Shown here: positions 42,575-50,960 of the stretch, piece after piece | Numbering within the stretch: position 1 is the first letter of the stretch | Layout: every line of letters starts with the position of its first letter | Assembly: GCA_964516325.1 (NCBI GenBank) | Contig: CAZFAP010000005.1 | Span: 1 to 63,755 of the forward strand | DNA: 63,755 bases | Reading direction: 5' to 3' | Source of the DNA: CAZFAP01 sp964516325 | GTDB taxonomy: Bacteria > Auribacterota > JABMQX01 | Notes under the pieces: model-generated | Database searches by the model: none | Told to the model about the DNA's origin: nothing | The model's input: the letters and a program-made list of their open reading frames with translations, nothing else | Made by a program: the position numbers and the translations under genes

Positions 42575-43960
42575 CTACGGCCAAAGGCCCGTCTCGCGGA
42601 TGACCTCGTCCACGTGCTTTTCGAGAAGCCCGAATTCGTCCGCCAGGTCGAGAATTGTGTATCTCCGCCGCATTTCTCGCGCGTGGAGAACCGCGTCGCG
42701 GAACTGATTGAGCGACAACCCGATGTCGCGGACCCGTGTTGCGGCGCCTCCCGTTTCGAGCACGCTCTTTATCTGGCGCCAGGGACGCAAGAAGCCCCGG
42801 CACTCTCGCTTGATCCCGTCCCATCCTCTCTGGATCATGCTGAGCCGGTCGCGTTTGCCCTCCGGTCCCGGGGACTTGAAGGAGAGTTCCTTCTCGACGG
42901 CGGATGCAAGACGTCCCCAGTACCGTTCCAGATTCGAAGTCTCTCGGCCCGGCGATTCCCCTTCAACAATTCGAGCGTCAACATCAAAGGAAGGCACGTC
43001 CTCTTGAAAGACCTTCTCGTACAACGCCGCGGTGAATATCGTCGCAAGCCCGACCTGGGTTCCGTGGTAGCCGTGAGGTCTCCCTGCGAGGTCGGCTTGC
43101 ATATCGAGCGTGTGAGAGATCAGATGTTCTCCGCCGGAGCCGGGCGCCGAACTCCCCGCAATTGTCATCGAGATCCCCGAATAGAGAAGCGCCTCGGTCA
43201 GGACTCGAATCGCCTCCGGCTGCCGCAGCTTTATCTCTTCCGTCTTTGCCAGGTACAAAGGCTCGAATTTCTCGATGAGCTGTATGGGACGGTAGCAAAA
43301 GTAATCGCCGTTCACGATCTGGCTGAGCTTCCAGTCAGCCGTGCTCACCGGCTTGGAGATGATGTCCCCAAGCCCCGCGGCGATGAGTTCCGCCGGCGCC
43401 TCGACCAGAACATTCAAGTCCGCGACAACCGCTACCGGCGGGGTCGTCTCCGAAGTCGTCTTGAGGCCGGACACCGTCAGCGCCACAATCGAAGACGTAT
43501 AGCCGTTCATTGACGGCGCCGTCGGGAGCACGACGTATGGGATGTTTCGCTTGTAAGCCGCTAACTTGGTGAGGTCATTGATCGTGCCGGACCCGACCGC
43601 GATTAACAGCGGTACCGTTGGGAGTGACCTGAGCAGCTCATCGGCCGTAGGCTGATCCGCCCTGACCACGTCCCCCGGCGGAGATTCGAGAACGATGCCC
43701 TTCACCGAATGGCGCGCCTGCGAAAGAACTCGAACGACTCTTCCGCCAAGAATCTCATACGTATGGTCGTCGGCGACGACGCACGCGCTTTGCGGAAGCG
43801 ACAATCCGTTCAGCACCTCCGGCAACCGCAAATACGCATCCTCCTCCACGACCATCTTGCGGACAGAGACTGTGTGCACCTTGCCACACTCGCATGGAAA
43901 TGACGAACCCAGCAGGTTCTCAGGCAAGTTGTCCTCACGTCGAATCTGATTTCTACTCAT
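42575..43960 (-). CDS. sn-glycerol-1-phosphate dehydrogenase (AraM/EgsA family)
   Basis: A 461-residue iron-containing-ADH-superfamily enzyme from ATG 43960 (GGAAAGGA upstream). Key blocks are LLIAVGSGTINDLTKLAAYKR (dinucleotide-binding), PYVVLPTAPSMNGYTSSI, AAGLGDIISKPVSTADWKLS with the metal Asp, and GGEHLISHTLDMQ plus PHGYHGTQVGLAT with the metal His residues. The family reduces dihydroxyacetone phosphate to G1P, the archaeal-type lipid backbone; bacterial AraM makes it for heptaprenylglyceryl lipids. An N-terminal FPCECGKVHTV segment is typical of AraM. It follows the B12/radical SAM gene by 25 bases, so the two form an operon. Confidence 0.85.
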   Translation of the reverse strand: MSRNQIRREDNLPENLLGSSFPCECGKVHTVSVRKMVVEEDAYLRLPEVLNGLSLPQSACVVADDHTYEILGGRVVRVLSQARHSVKGIVLESPPGDVVRADQPTADELLRSLPTVPLLIAVGSGTINDLTKLAAYKRNIPYVVLPTAPSMNGYTSSIVALTVSGLKTTSETTPPVAVVADLNVLVEAPAELIAAGLGDIISKPVSTADWKLSQIVNGDYFCYRPIQLIEKFEPLYLAKTEEIKLRQPEAIRVLTEALLYSGISMTIAGSSAPGSGGEHLISHTLDMQADLAGRPHGYHGTQVGLATIFTAALYEKVFQEDVPSFDVDARIVEGESPGRETSNLERYWGRLASAVEKELSFKSPGPEGKRDRLSMIQRGWDGIKRECRGFLRPWRQIKSVLETGGAATRVRDIGLSLNQFRDAVLHAREMRRRYTILDLADEFGLLEKHVDEVIRETGLWP

Positions 43961-43985
43961 CGTTCCTTTCCTTGGCCGAAATGCC

Positions 43986-45431
43986 TCACGGTCCAATGCC
44001 GCTCTCTACCCGGCGCATGATGTCCCAGAAAGCGCCTCGGTAGCCCGCCTTTATCGCCTGAACAAGGGCTGAATTGTCGTTGTAATTGTAGTTCTCCGGG
44101 GCATCTCCCGTCTCGCCAATCAGGAAGCGCGGGTCGCCGCGGACAAGCTCGCGAATGAAATGGTGCGGTTTTTCGCCGAGCCCCGACGAGAGATAGAAAA
44201 CCGGCGTCAAAAGGTCAGGGTTGTCTTCGAGCGCTCCAAAAAGATTGGGATTGGATGGCGTCATTCCCTCTCTCGCAATCTGACGTGCGAACGGCGTGTT
44301 CGGATAGATCCTCAGTCCAATGCTCAAGCCGACCCGCGGAGGATCGGCTCGCTTCATCGCCTCGATAAGCTCCCGAACCGTCGTCTTGTTCTCACCGGGG
44401 GCGCCGATAACCAAATCGAACATGAACGAAAAGCCGTGCTTGTGGCATCGTTTCGCCGTCTCCATGACGTCCTTCGCCGTGAAGTCCTTGCCGAGCGTTT
44501 TCAGCATCCGCGGATTCACGTGGTCCACCCCAAAATCAATCCCGACGCATCCGGCTCTCTTCATCAGTCGAGCGAGGTTCTCGGGGAATGGAGCGGGCGC
44601 CGCATAAGCGTACCACCGCACTTTATCTCCGATTCCCGCTCGAATCATCTCCCGGCAAACTTCCTCGGCATGAGAGGCTGGCACGTTGAACTCGCTGTCG
44701 CACGTGTGCAAATGGTCAACTCCCTGGCTCAGCAGTTCTCTCAGCTCGCGGACAACGTCTTTCGGCGGCTTGACTGCGACCCTTCTTCCCTTCGCCAGTG
44801 GGTCGGCGCAATACGAACATTTCTTGAAGCATCCCCGCTTGGTTTCAAACCCAACCATGGCGCCTTCGCGGAGATAGCGGGAACTGTCCACGAGCCGCCT
44901 CTGGCACAGGGACATCCGCCGCAGGTCGTGGCGGTGAGGGGGATTGGAGACGTACATCCCATCTCGTCTGTACACAAGCCCCGGCACGTCATCCCACTTC
45001 TCCCCTCTGCTGATTCTCTTCGCCAGCAACGTTAGCGGCATCTCTCCATCGCCTTGAATTGCCAAATCCGCGTCGCAAAATCTCGCCGCCGCCAAAGGAA
45101 AGACCGAAAATCCGACCCCGCCGAGCACGACGAGCGAATCGGTGTGCGACTTCACAAGGTTAATGATCCTCCTGGTGTCTTTCAGACAGAAATCCTGGCT
45201 GGCGAAATAGGAATCGTCCACGTTCCGGGCGGTAATTCCCACGAGGATGGGGCGCTCCGCCAGTGCCCGGCGAATGTCTCCGGCAACGTTCATTGAGAAA
45301 GCTAAATCGAGCAGCTCCACCTGGAACCCGGCTTCTCGGAGGCATTGGTCCAGATGGTCGAGACCGACCGGCGAAACCGGCGGCTTCATTCGATTTGGAT
45401 TGACGAGCAAAACCCTTCGCTTTCTTGCCAT
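43986..45431 (-). CDS. B12-binding domain/radical SAM protein
   Basis: A 481-residue protein. The N-terminal cobalamin-binding-like Rossmann domain is at 1-165 (VLLVNPNRMKPPVSPVGLDH, VVLGGVGFSVFP, AIQGDGEMPL). The radical SAM core has the cluster motif C-x3-C-x2-C (CFKKCSYC near residue 200), then CDSEFNVP, GIDFGVDHVNPRML and FDLVIGAPGE. The C-terminus contains ALVQAIKAGYRGAFWDIM. Members of this class do methylations, ring closures or lipid modification. It is upstream of the G1P dehydrogenase in the same transcript, which suggests a role in lipid or isoprenoid-ether chemistry (inference). Confidence 0.85.
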   Translation of the reverse strand: MARKRRVLLVNPNRMKPPVSPVGLDHLDQCLREAGFQVELLDLAFSMNVAGDIRRALAERPILVGITARNVDDSYFASQDFCLKDTRRIINLVKSHTDSLVVLGGVGFSVFPLAAARFCDADLAIQGDGEMPLTLLAKRISRGEKWDDVPGLVYRRDGMYVSNPPHRHDLRRMSLCQRRLVDSSRYLREGAMVGFETKRGCFKKCSYCADPLAKGRRVAVKPPKDVVRELRELLSQGVDHLHTCDSEFNVPASHAEEVCREMIRAGIGDKVRWYAYAAPAPFPENLARLMKRAGCVGIDFGVDHVNPRMLKTLGKDFTAKDVMETAKRCHKHGFSFMFDLVIGAPGENKTTVRELIEAMKRADPPRVGLSIGLRIYPNTPFARQIAREGMTPSNPNLFGALEDNPDLLTPVFYLSSGLGEKPHHFIRELVRGDPRFLIGETGDAPENYNYNDNSALVQAIKAGYRGAFWDIMRRVESGIGP

Positions 45432-45696
45432 TCTTCAACGACCTTATGTGCTTCGCAGAGTTCTTCGCATGCGCCACCATTCGCGTGGACGCTTTCGAGC
45501 AGCGTCAAAGCACTGCGAAAAGGTAGCAGAAATCATCAAAAAGGGAAAGTCGGCTTCGGAAGCGACCACACCGCAGCGGCTCGCGGAAGCGCTGGGCAGG
45601 AACTGCTCTGGAACAAAGGGGGAGAAGGGGACAGCACGAACGCCGAGAGAACCAACGGGTCGGGAGGAGACCGATTACGTCGGTGGGACGCAGGAT

Positions 45697-45963
45697 TTAC
45701 CTTCGGATCCAGCCGGTGACGTATTTTCCGTCGTACCAGAATCTTACGAGAATCCAGCTTTTTGTGGAACGAAGCATCTGTGCCCGCGTTCCCTTTCGGA
45801 GGTTGGCGATCTGCCTTGTTCCCCAATAGACCGGGCAATCGAAATAGGAGGTTATAAAAATCCTCGAAGGGTCAATGACTTGAGGAGTCGTCTGCGGAAC
45901 GGTGCTCGCCGAAGCCGAAACTGCCCAAATCAGCGAAAGAAGAACGAGTCCGCGTTTCATCAT
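45697..45963 (-). CDS. small exported bacterial SH3-like protein
   Basis: An 88-residue protein from ATG 45963 (GGAGGAG upstream). The N-terminal Sec signal is KRGLVLLSLIWAVSASAST. The mature part (FDCPVYWGTRQIANLRKGTR, WILVRFWYDGKYVTGWIRR) has the pattern of bacterial SH3 domains: a 'G..W..V...G..GWI' strand order. Such domains bind cell-wall peptides. The longer frame to 46080 is not supported. It is a stand-alone gene. Confidence 0.7.
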   Translation of the reverse strand: MMKRGLVLLSLIWAVSASASTVPQTTPQVIDPSRIFITSYFDCPVYWGTRQIANLRKGTRAQMLRSTKSWILVRFWYDGKYVTGWIRR

Positions 45964-46421
45964 CTCTCCTCCGTATGCTCCGCCTGTCTGAGTTGTCATT
46001 TTGCTATATACCACTAAATCTGCGGCTTGGCAAGGAGAGATGTCGAGTTTGGGAATGCCCCGGTCTCGCGCGGGATTCACCGCGGAGAGCGCAGAGAGCG
46101 CAGAGGACCCATGCTTGTGGCGTCCCGCCTTTAGCGGGGCGGGGTAGCTTGCTCTCCCACCAAAGGCGGGACTGAAGCAAGCTTCAGCACTCGAAAGTAG
46201 AATTCGGACAGTATGACAGCATTGACGGTGTTATGCTGTCCATCCGGTTCATCCGGTTATCGTCTCTACCTGCCCTGCGTGCTTGGCGCCTTTGCGAGAG
46301 ACCTCCCGGGGCCCGCTCCCGGCTGCGCGGCGCCGATTTTGAGGGGAGGCGGTGGAACGCCGTCATTTTGTCCCGCCACTCCTGGGATAGACCTTCCAGC
46401 GACGCAGCCAACAGTTTCCCG
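45964..46421. other. gene-free region packed with repeats
   Basis: 46081-46108 has CGCGGAGAGCGCAGAGAGCG followed by CAGAGGAC. 46121-46150 has a CCCGCC/GGCGGG inverted pair and GGGGTAGCTTGC. 46172-46187 is the hairpin CTGAAGC-AA-GCTTCAG. 46214-46262 has GTCCATCCGGTTCATCCGGT. 46277-46302 has CGTGCTTGGCGCCTTTGCGA. The rest holds no gene. Confidence 0.6.
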
Positions 46422-48392
46422 TCACTCAGCCTTGATTCTGTAATACCGACCGGGCAAGCCGGATATTTCGTCCGCCCAGACTGTCTGGGTGGTGGGGCTG
46501 CCCGAGCAGACTGTCCAGGTGAGGAAATCGTCGGAGCATTCGACGGAATAGGAGCCGCTCTCGCCAAACGGAGACCAACTCAGAACGAGGAAATTGCCAA
46601 AGACCTGAGCTTGAACCTCTCTCCGGACAGGGACAAATTTCTGGACTCGGTTGTATTGCGTGTCCGCGACGTAAAGGCTGCCATCGGCGGCGACGGCAAT
46701 TCCGCAGGGCATCGAGAATTCCCCTTCGCCGTCGCCCTTTGTTCCCAACTTGCAGAGAAACGCGCCGTCGAGATCGAATTTCTGAATGCGGTGGTTGCCC
46801 CCATCCGCGACCCACAGGTTTCCGGCGACGTCCACGGCAACACCGAAGGGAGGAGAGAACTCACCGTCCGCATTGCCGGGTGTTCCCCATTTCTTGAGGA
46901 ATGTCCCTTCGAGATCGAACTTCTGAATCTGGCAGTTCTCGGCGTCAGCAACGTAAACGAATCCGGTCGGGGAGACTGCGATAGCTTGCGGCTCCCATCC
47001 GTCTGCCGGGGCACCGCCCTGCGACCCCCACTTTTTGAGGAAGCCGCCGTCGGGACCGAGTTTTTGGATTCGGTGGTTGCCAGTGTCGGCGATGTAAACG
47101 TTCCCTGAGGTATCTACGGCGATGCCGCGTGGGTTATCAAACTCCCCGTCGTTCTTGCCCGGCTGACCCCATCGAGCCGAGAGGTTGCCTTCGGCGTCGA
47201 AGACTTGGATGCGGCTGTTCTTCGTGTCGGCGACATAGAGATTGCCCGAGGGTGCGACGCAGACTGCTTCGGGGCTATCGAACTCGCCGTCGCCGGTTCC
47301 CCTCGTCCCCCACATTTTCAGGAACAATCCGTTGCGGTCGAATTTCTGAATGCGATGGTTTTCCCTGTCGGCCACGAAGAGTTCGCCGGAGAAGCCGACC
47401 GCCATGCCCATAGGACAGCGGAATTCCCCCTGGCCGTCGCCGCCGCTCTGCCACGCGGATAGAAAGGCGCCGTCGGAGGCGAACTTCTGGATGCGATTAT
47501 TCTCGCTGTCCGCGACATAAACGGAGCCGGTCTCATCGAGTGCAATTCCTTCGGCGCCGTTGAATTCGCGCTGTCCGCAGCCCAATTGACCCCACAGGTT
47601 CAGGAACCCGCCATTGCCGTCAAAGACGCAAATGTGGCTGGTGAAAGTGTCCACGACATAGACTTCGCCTGAGAGGCTGACCGCCACGCCAACGGGGCGG
47701 ACTATGGGCGCCTGCGGGAAACCGAGGTCTTTCCAGCTCGTCACGAAGTCGAGGTAGGAATCGAATTTCTGAATGCGGCGGTTTCCTTTGTCGGCGACGT
47801 AGAGGTCGCCGGAGCTGTTTGCCGCGACGTCCCAGGGAGAATCGAACTGTCCCTCGCCGGCGCCGGGGCTTCCGAACTGCGCGACAAATCCTCCGCTCGC
47901 CGTGAATATCTGGATGCGATGATTGTCAGTGTCAGCGACGTACAGGTTGCCAGAGGGAGCGATTTCGAGTCCGTGCGGTGAATCAAACAAGCCTTCGCCG
48001 GCGCCGGACGAACCCCAGCTCGTCAAAAAGCCTCCGTCCGGGGTGAATTTCTGGATTCGGTCGTTGCCTGTGTCCGCGACATAGACGTTCCCCGAACCAT
48101 CAACGGCAAGGCCGCAGGGAGACGAGAACTGCCCATCGCCATTTCCGTCGGTTCCCCATTCGGCGAGGAGTACGCCAGCAAGATCGAACTTCAGGATGCG
48201 ATTATTGCCCGTGTCAGCGACGTAGAGGTGTCCGGAATGGTCGGCAGCGACGGCGACGGGCTTGTTGAAGTACCAGCGTTGGGGCAGTTGCGGCCACAGT
48301 TTGTCAAAGCGGTACTCCTGGCCGGCGCTTTGGGCCGGGAGGAGAACCGCGCACACCACGAAGGCGAGAAGAATTTTCGCGCAGTCCACCAC
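46422..48392 (-). CDS. exported NHL-repeat beta-propeller protein
   Basis: A 656-residue protein starting at GTG 48392, which has AAGGAGG 7 bases upstream. It begins with a Sec signal (VDCAKILLAFVVCAVLLPAQSAG). Twelve NHL repeats follow, each with a 'GNLYVADTGNHRIQKFD' core, of which the fifth (GEVYVVDTFTSHICVF) is the most divergent; twelve blades fit two six-bladed propellers. The last ~70 residues (SPFGESGSYSVECSDDFLTW) form a separate small domain. Probably periplasmic or outer-surface; NHL propellers bind ligands or partner proteins. The frame upstream of 48392 is repeat DNA. Confidence 0.85.
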   Translation of the reverse strand: MVDCAKILLAFVVCAVLLPAQSAGQEYRFDKLWPQLPQRWYFNKPVAVAADHSGHLYVADTGNNRILKFDLAGVLLAEWGTDGNGDGQFSSPCGLAVDGSGNVYVADTGNDRIQKFTPDGGFLTSWGSSGAGEGLFDSPHGLEIAPSGNLYVADTDNHRIQIFTASGGFVAQFGSPGAGEGQFDSPWDVAANSSGDLYVADKGNRRIQKFDSYLDFVTSWKDLGFPQAPIVRPVGVAVSLSGEVYVVDTFTSHICVFDGNGGFLNLWGQLGCGQREFNGAEGIALDETGSVYVADSENNRIQKFASDGAFLSAWQSGGDGQGEFRCPMGMAVGFSGELFVADRENHRIQKFDRNGLFLKMWGTRGTGDGEFDSPEAVCVAPSGNLYVADTKNSRIQVFDAEGNLSARWGQPGKNDGEFDNPRGIAVDTSGNVYIADTGNHRIQKLGPDGGFLKKWGSQGGAPADGWEPQAIAVSPTGFVYVADAENCQIQKFDLEGTFLKKWGTPGNADGEFSPPFGVAVDVAGNLWVADGGNHRIQKFDLDGAFLCKLGTKGDGEGEFSMPCGIAVAADGSLYVADTQYNRVQKFVPVRREVQAQVFGNFLVLSWSPFGESGSYSVECSDDFLTWTVCSGSPTTQTVWADEISGLPGRYYRIKAE

Positions 48393-48516
48393 CTCAGTTC
48401 CTCCTTCTCCCGCTAACGATACAGCGCGGGATTTGCGCGCAGGGGCGCGATCATCCCTCTCTGGTGTGCCGCCATATAATAATAGCACTATGGCGACGCG
48501 TTGGACAGCTTTTTGC

Positions 48517-48543
48517 GAGTGTGGCTGTGTTTTGGCGGGAAAC
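48517..48543 (+). repeat. solo end of the GGGTGYGG repeat family
   Basis: Reads GAGTGTGGCTGTGTTTTGGC then GGGAAAC, close to the right end of the 17208-17427 element (GGGTGTGGCTGTATTT...). No inverse partner is within 300 bp. Confidence 0.5.
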
Positions 48544-48580
48544 GGCATGAGAGGTAATGCCACGCAACAACCGTAGCACT

Positions 48581-48656
48581 GTGGGGGACGGCCCGTCCCC
48601 CGGAAGCACCATTGTGGGCGAGACACCCACAAGACAGCCGGCAAGATGCCGGCGGT
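48581..48656 (+). repeat. triple-hairpin repeat
   Basis: Three successive hairpins: GGGGGACG/CGTCCCCC around 48583-48600, TGTGGG/CCCACA around loop CGAGACA at 48614-48632, and GCCGGCA-AGA-TGCCGGC at 48639-48655. The third has the same AGA loop as the repeats at 23613 and 62380 but a different, still complementary stem. Confidence 0.7.
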
Positions 48657-48702
48657 ACATTCAATCAGCGTCCCCAGGCCCCATCGCTCCCCACCATCAG
48701 AC

Positions 48703-48773
48703 CGCAATCGCTCATGAGCTTCGTTCCCCCGAAAACCATGAAAATCTTGGCTGCGCAGCGCTTATTCTCTGAG
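48703..48773 (+). repeat. 70-bp dispersed repeat, copy 2
   Basis: Starts CGCAATCGCTCATGAGCTTC, then CCATGAAAATCTTGGCTGCG. See copies at 27911-27981 and 48914-48962. Confidence 0.8.
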
Positions 48774-48913
48774 GAGAACTCGGATTTCGTTTTCTCTCGC
48801 CAACCGCACCCATGGCGGGGCAAGAATTCATCCGGTGTCCTCCTTTGCGTGCTTGGCGGCTTTGCGAGAGGCCTGTCGCGTCCGGCCCGTGTCCGCGTGC
48901 CGGTGATTTTCAG

Positions 48914-48962
48914 CGCAGTCGCTCATGAACTTCGTTCCCCCGGAGACCATGAAAATGTCGGC
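48914..48962 (+). repeat. 70-bp dispersed repeat, copy 3 (shorter)
   Basis: Starts CGCAGTCGCTCATGAACTTC, then GACCATGAAAATGTCGG, where similarity ends. Confidence 0.75.
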
Positions 48963-49172
48963 CCCCTGATGGCAAGTTTCAGGCGGGACACCACGAAGAC
49001 ACAAAGACACAGAGCAGAGACGACCCTCGGGCAAGCGCATTTTTGTGTCTTCGTGCCTTCGTGGTCCACGAAAAGGCTCCCCGCGCGACGCTCATTTTCG
49101 GGCCAAAGGGCGCGGAGAACAGGGAGAGCGCGAGATGGTCACTGCAGCGGCCAGGAGATTTGGGAGGTCGCG

Positions 49173-49850
49173 TTATTCGTCAAATGTCGTGCGGAGGATG
49201 ACGCGGCGATGCTCTTCTTCAAAGACAGGGTAGCCCGTAACCTCGCATGTGGCGAAATGCAGCGTTTGAACCGTTCCCGTCGTGAGAACTTCCTGAACGA
49301 CCTGCTTTTCCTCATCGGACAACTTGCTCGGCACGTAATGGGGATAACTCGCTTTCCTTCTCGTCACGCGTCCATTGTCCACGATGGTGGTGATGGACTC
49401 GGAGAAGTTCAGCGTCCGCAAGGCCACCGCCTCCCACGACGCCGTCGAGAAGACTTTCTTCAGCTCCGCGATGTCGAAACCGGTCCTCGAGCATTCGTCG
49501 CGAAACCATTTGCCTGGCATGAGAAGAAAGGAAGCTCCGAGGTTCGCCCAGCGATGGGATTCCTTCGGGTCGTCAAGGACCTTCTTGAGCTGCAATTCCA
49601 TGATCTCGTGAGCGAGCGCGAAATGCTTTCTTTCGGGTCGGTCTTTGTGGTGCACCTCGACGTGCTGCTGGCCGCGTCGCCTGAAACTCTGCCCTCTCCT
49701 CCCGCCCAGTTCCGCCTCGTTATAGACGATGCCAAGCTTATCGGCGATTTTCTTGGGTTCCACCGGCGGTTGGGTTATGCCGCATTCGGAGAGCAACTCC
49801 TCGACAATCCTGTCGAGAAGCTCGATGACTTCTTCGAAATCCTGCGTCAT
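49173..49850 (-). CDS. ImmA/IrrE-like protein with altered metal motif
   Basis: A 225-residue protein with the COG2856 layout: EPKKIADKLGIVYNEAEL at ~31-48, then HHKDRPERKHFALAHEIMELQL at ~67-88, and a Trp/Ala-rich LGASFLLMPGKWFRDE helix. In metallopeptidase members the motif is HExxH; here it is H81-E82-I-M-E85, so the second His is Glu. Protease activity may be lost or the metal site rebuilt. Partners are usually XRE-type repressors in toxin-antitoxin or phage regions; none is adjacent. It follows the sugar transporter operon on the same strand by 123 bases. Confidence 0.75.
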   Translation of the reverse strand: MTQDFEEVIELLDRIVEELLSECGITQPPVEPKKIADKLGIVYNEAELGGRRGQSFRRRGQQHVEVHHKDRPERKHFALAHEIMELQLKKVLDDPKESHRWANLGASFLLMPGKWFRDECSRTGFDIAELKKVFSTASWEAVALRTLNFSESITTIVDNGRVTRRKASYPHYVPSKLSDEEKQVVQEVLTTGTVQTLHFATCEVTGYPVFEEEHRRVILRTTFDE

Positions 49851-49902
49851 TTCGGCGACCTACCGACACGGTGTGAAGAAGAGATGTCACCCCGAAGGAA
49901 AC

Positions 49903-49925
49903 CACAGAGAGCGCGGAGAGAACAA
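49903..49925 (+). repeat. CACAGAGAGCGCGGAGAG-type repeat
   Basis: Short copy of the CGCAGAG-type intergenic motif between the ImmA-like and permease genes. Confidence 0.45.
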
Positions 49926-49973
49926 AAATGCATGCTTACTCGGGTGCCTCTTTCCGCCACGCGAGTTTCGGGG

Positions 49974-50936
49974 TCAGCGTTTCTTGAGACGATCGAGAGC
50001 GACAGCGGCAATGATGACGGCGCCAACCGTGACATACTCCCACTCCGCCGGAAACCGAAAGAGGATCAAGCCGCAGGGAATGATGCCCAGGATTGCCGCG
50101 CCGATGACGGTTCCCAGGACGCTCCCTTCGCCGCCCATGAGGCTCGTGCCCCCGACTACGACAGCGGCTATCACGCTCAGTTCCGAGCCAAGTCCGGCGG
50201 TTGGCTGCGCCGTGTTGGAACGGGCTGCGAGGATCATTCCGCCGAGCGCCGCCAGAAAACCGGTGAGGGTGTACACGATCAGCTTCACGCGGTCCACTGT
50301 TATTCCCGACAGTCTCGCTGCCTCCTCGTTTCCGCCGATGGCATAGATGTACCTGCCGGTGGCGGTATGCCGGAGAAAGACCGACCCCGCCGCGACGACC
50401 ACGGCCATGATCCAGACCGGGTGAGGGACTCCGAACCATCGTCCCCAGCCCAGGAATTCGACCAATTCGGGGGGCAAAATCGAATACGTGGACTTCGTAA
50501 CGACGTAGGTGATGCCCCGGGCCATTCCCATCATCCCGAGCGTTGCGATGAAAGGGGGGAGCTTGAGTCTTGTTATGGCCAGGCCGCTCAAGAATCCGCA
50601 GAAGGCGCCGATAAGCAGCCCCATGCCGACGGCGCCCCAGACGGGAACACCCTGCTCGATGAGTTTCCCCATCGAGCAGGCTGCCAGAGCCAGCACGGAA
50701 CCGATGGACAGGTCTATTCCGCCGGTGACGATGACCATCGTCATTCCAACCGCGATGATAGCGATCCAGGAGAATTGCCTCGCCACCATGAGCTGCTTGT
50801 CCAGCTCTCGGAACGGCGGCTTGAGAACGAGCAAAAAGATGTACACGGCAAGAAAGAAGACGAAAATGCCGAATTCTCTGGCTCGGCTCACCCGCTGGAT
50901 GGTGGATAGGACTCCGGCGTGCAGTGGTCTTTCCAT
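49974..50936 (-). CDS. sugar ABC transporter permease, RbsC-type
   Basis: A 320-residue inner-membrane protein of the RbsC/AraH family (BPD_transp_2). Conserved blocks are VTGGIDLSIGSVLALA, PPFIATLGMMGMARGI, GNEEAARLSGI (the cytoplasmic coupling loop EAA-type) and GTSLMGGEGSVLGTVIGA. About 9-10 membrane segments are present. It is the last gene of the minus-strand operon RbsB-RbsA-RbsC-like, 24 bases after the ATPase gene. It imports a pentose, hexose or related sugar; specificity is unknown. Confidence 0.93.
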   Translation of the reverse strand: MERPLHAGVLSTIQRVSRAREFGIFVFFLAVYIFLLVLKPPFRELDKQLMVARQFSWIAIIAVGMTMVIVTGGIDLSIGSVLALAACSMGKLIEQGVPVWGAVGMGLLIGAFCGFLSGLAITRLKLPPFIATLGMMGMARGITYVVTKSTYSILPPELVEFLGWGRWFGVPHPVWIMAVVVAAGSVFLRHTATGRYIYAIGGNEEAARLSGITVDRVKLIVYTLTGFLAALGGMILAARSNTAQPTAGLGSELSVIAAVVVGGTSLMGGEGSVLGTVIGAAILGIIPCGLILFRFPAEWEYVTVGAVIIAAVALDRLKKR

Positions 50937-50960
50937 AGCGAATCAGGTTCTATTTCTCGA

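Larger units (their letters stand above)
48393..49172. other. 780-bp gene-free region, repeat cluster
   Basis: No gene with a credible start, product and ribosome site was seen. It contains a solo MITE end (48517), a triple-hairpin repeat (48581-48656), two copies of the 70-bp repeat (48703 and 48914), TGCGTGCTTGGCGGCTTTGC (48847-48866), and CACGAAGACACAAAGACACA (49001-49020) facing TTTGTGTCTTCGTGCCTTCG (49044-49063). Confidence 0.65.

Noticed and set aside
45432..45696. Possible small gene between the radical SAM and SH3-like genes
   Set aside because: Frames are short, lack ribosome sites and resemble no family.
48612..50909. 765-codon plus-strand frame over repeats, the ImmA-like gene and the permease
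   Set aside because: Crosses repeat DNA and two convincing minus-strand genes; its composition is not protein-like.
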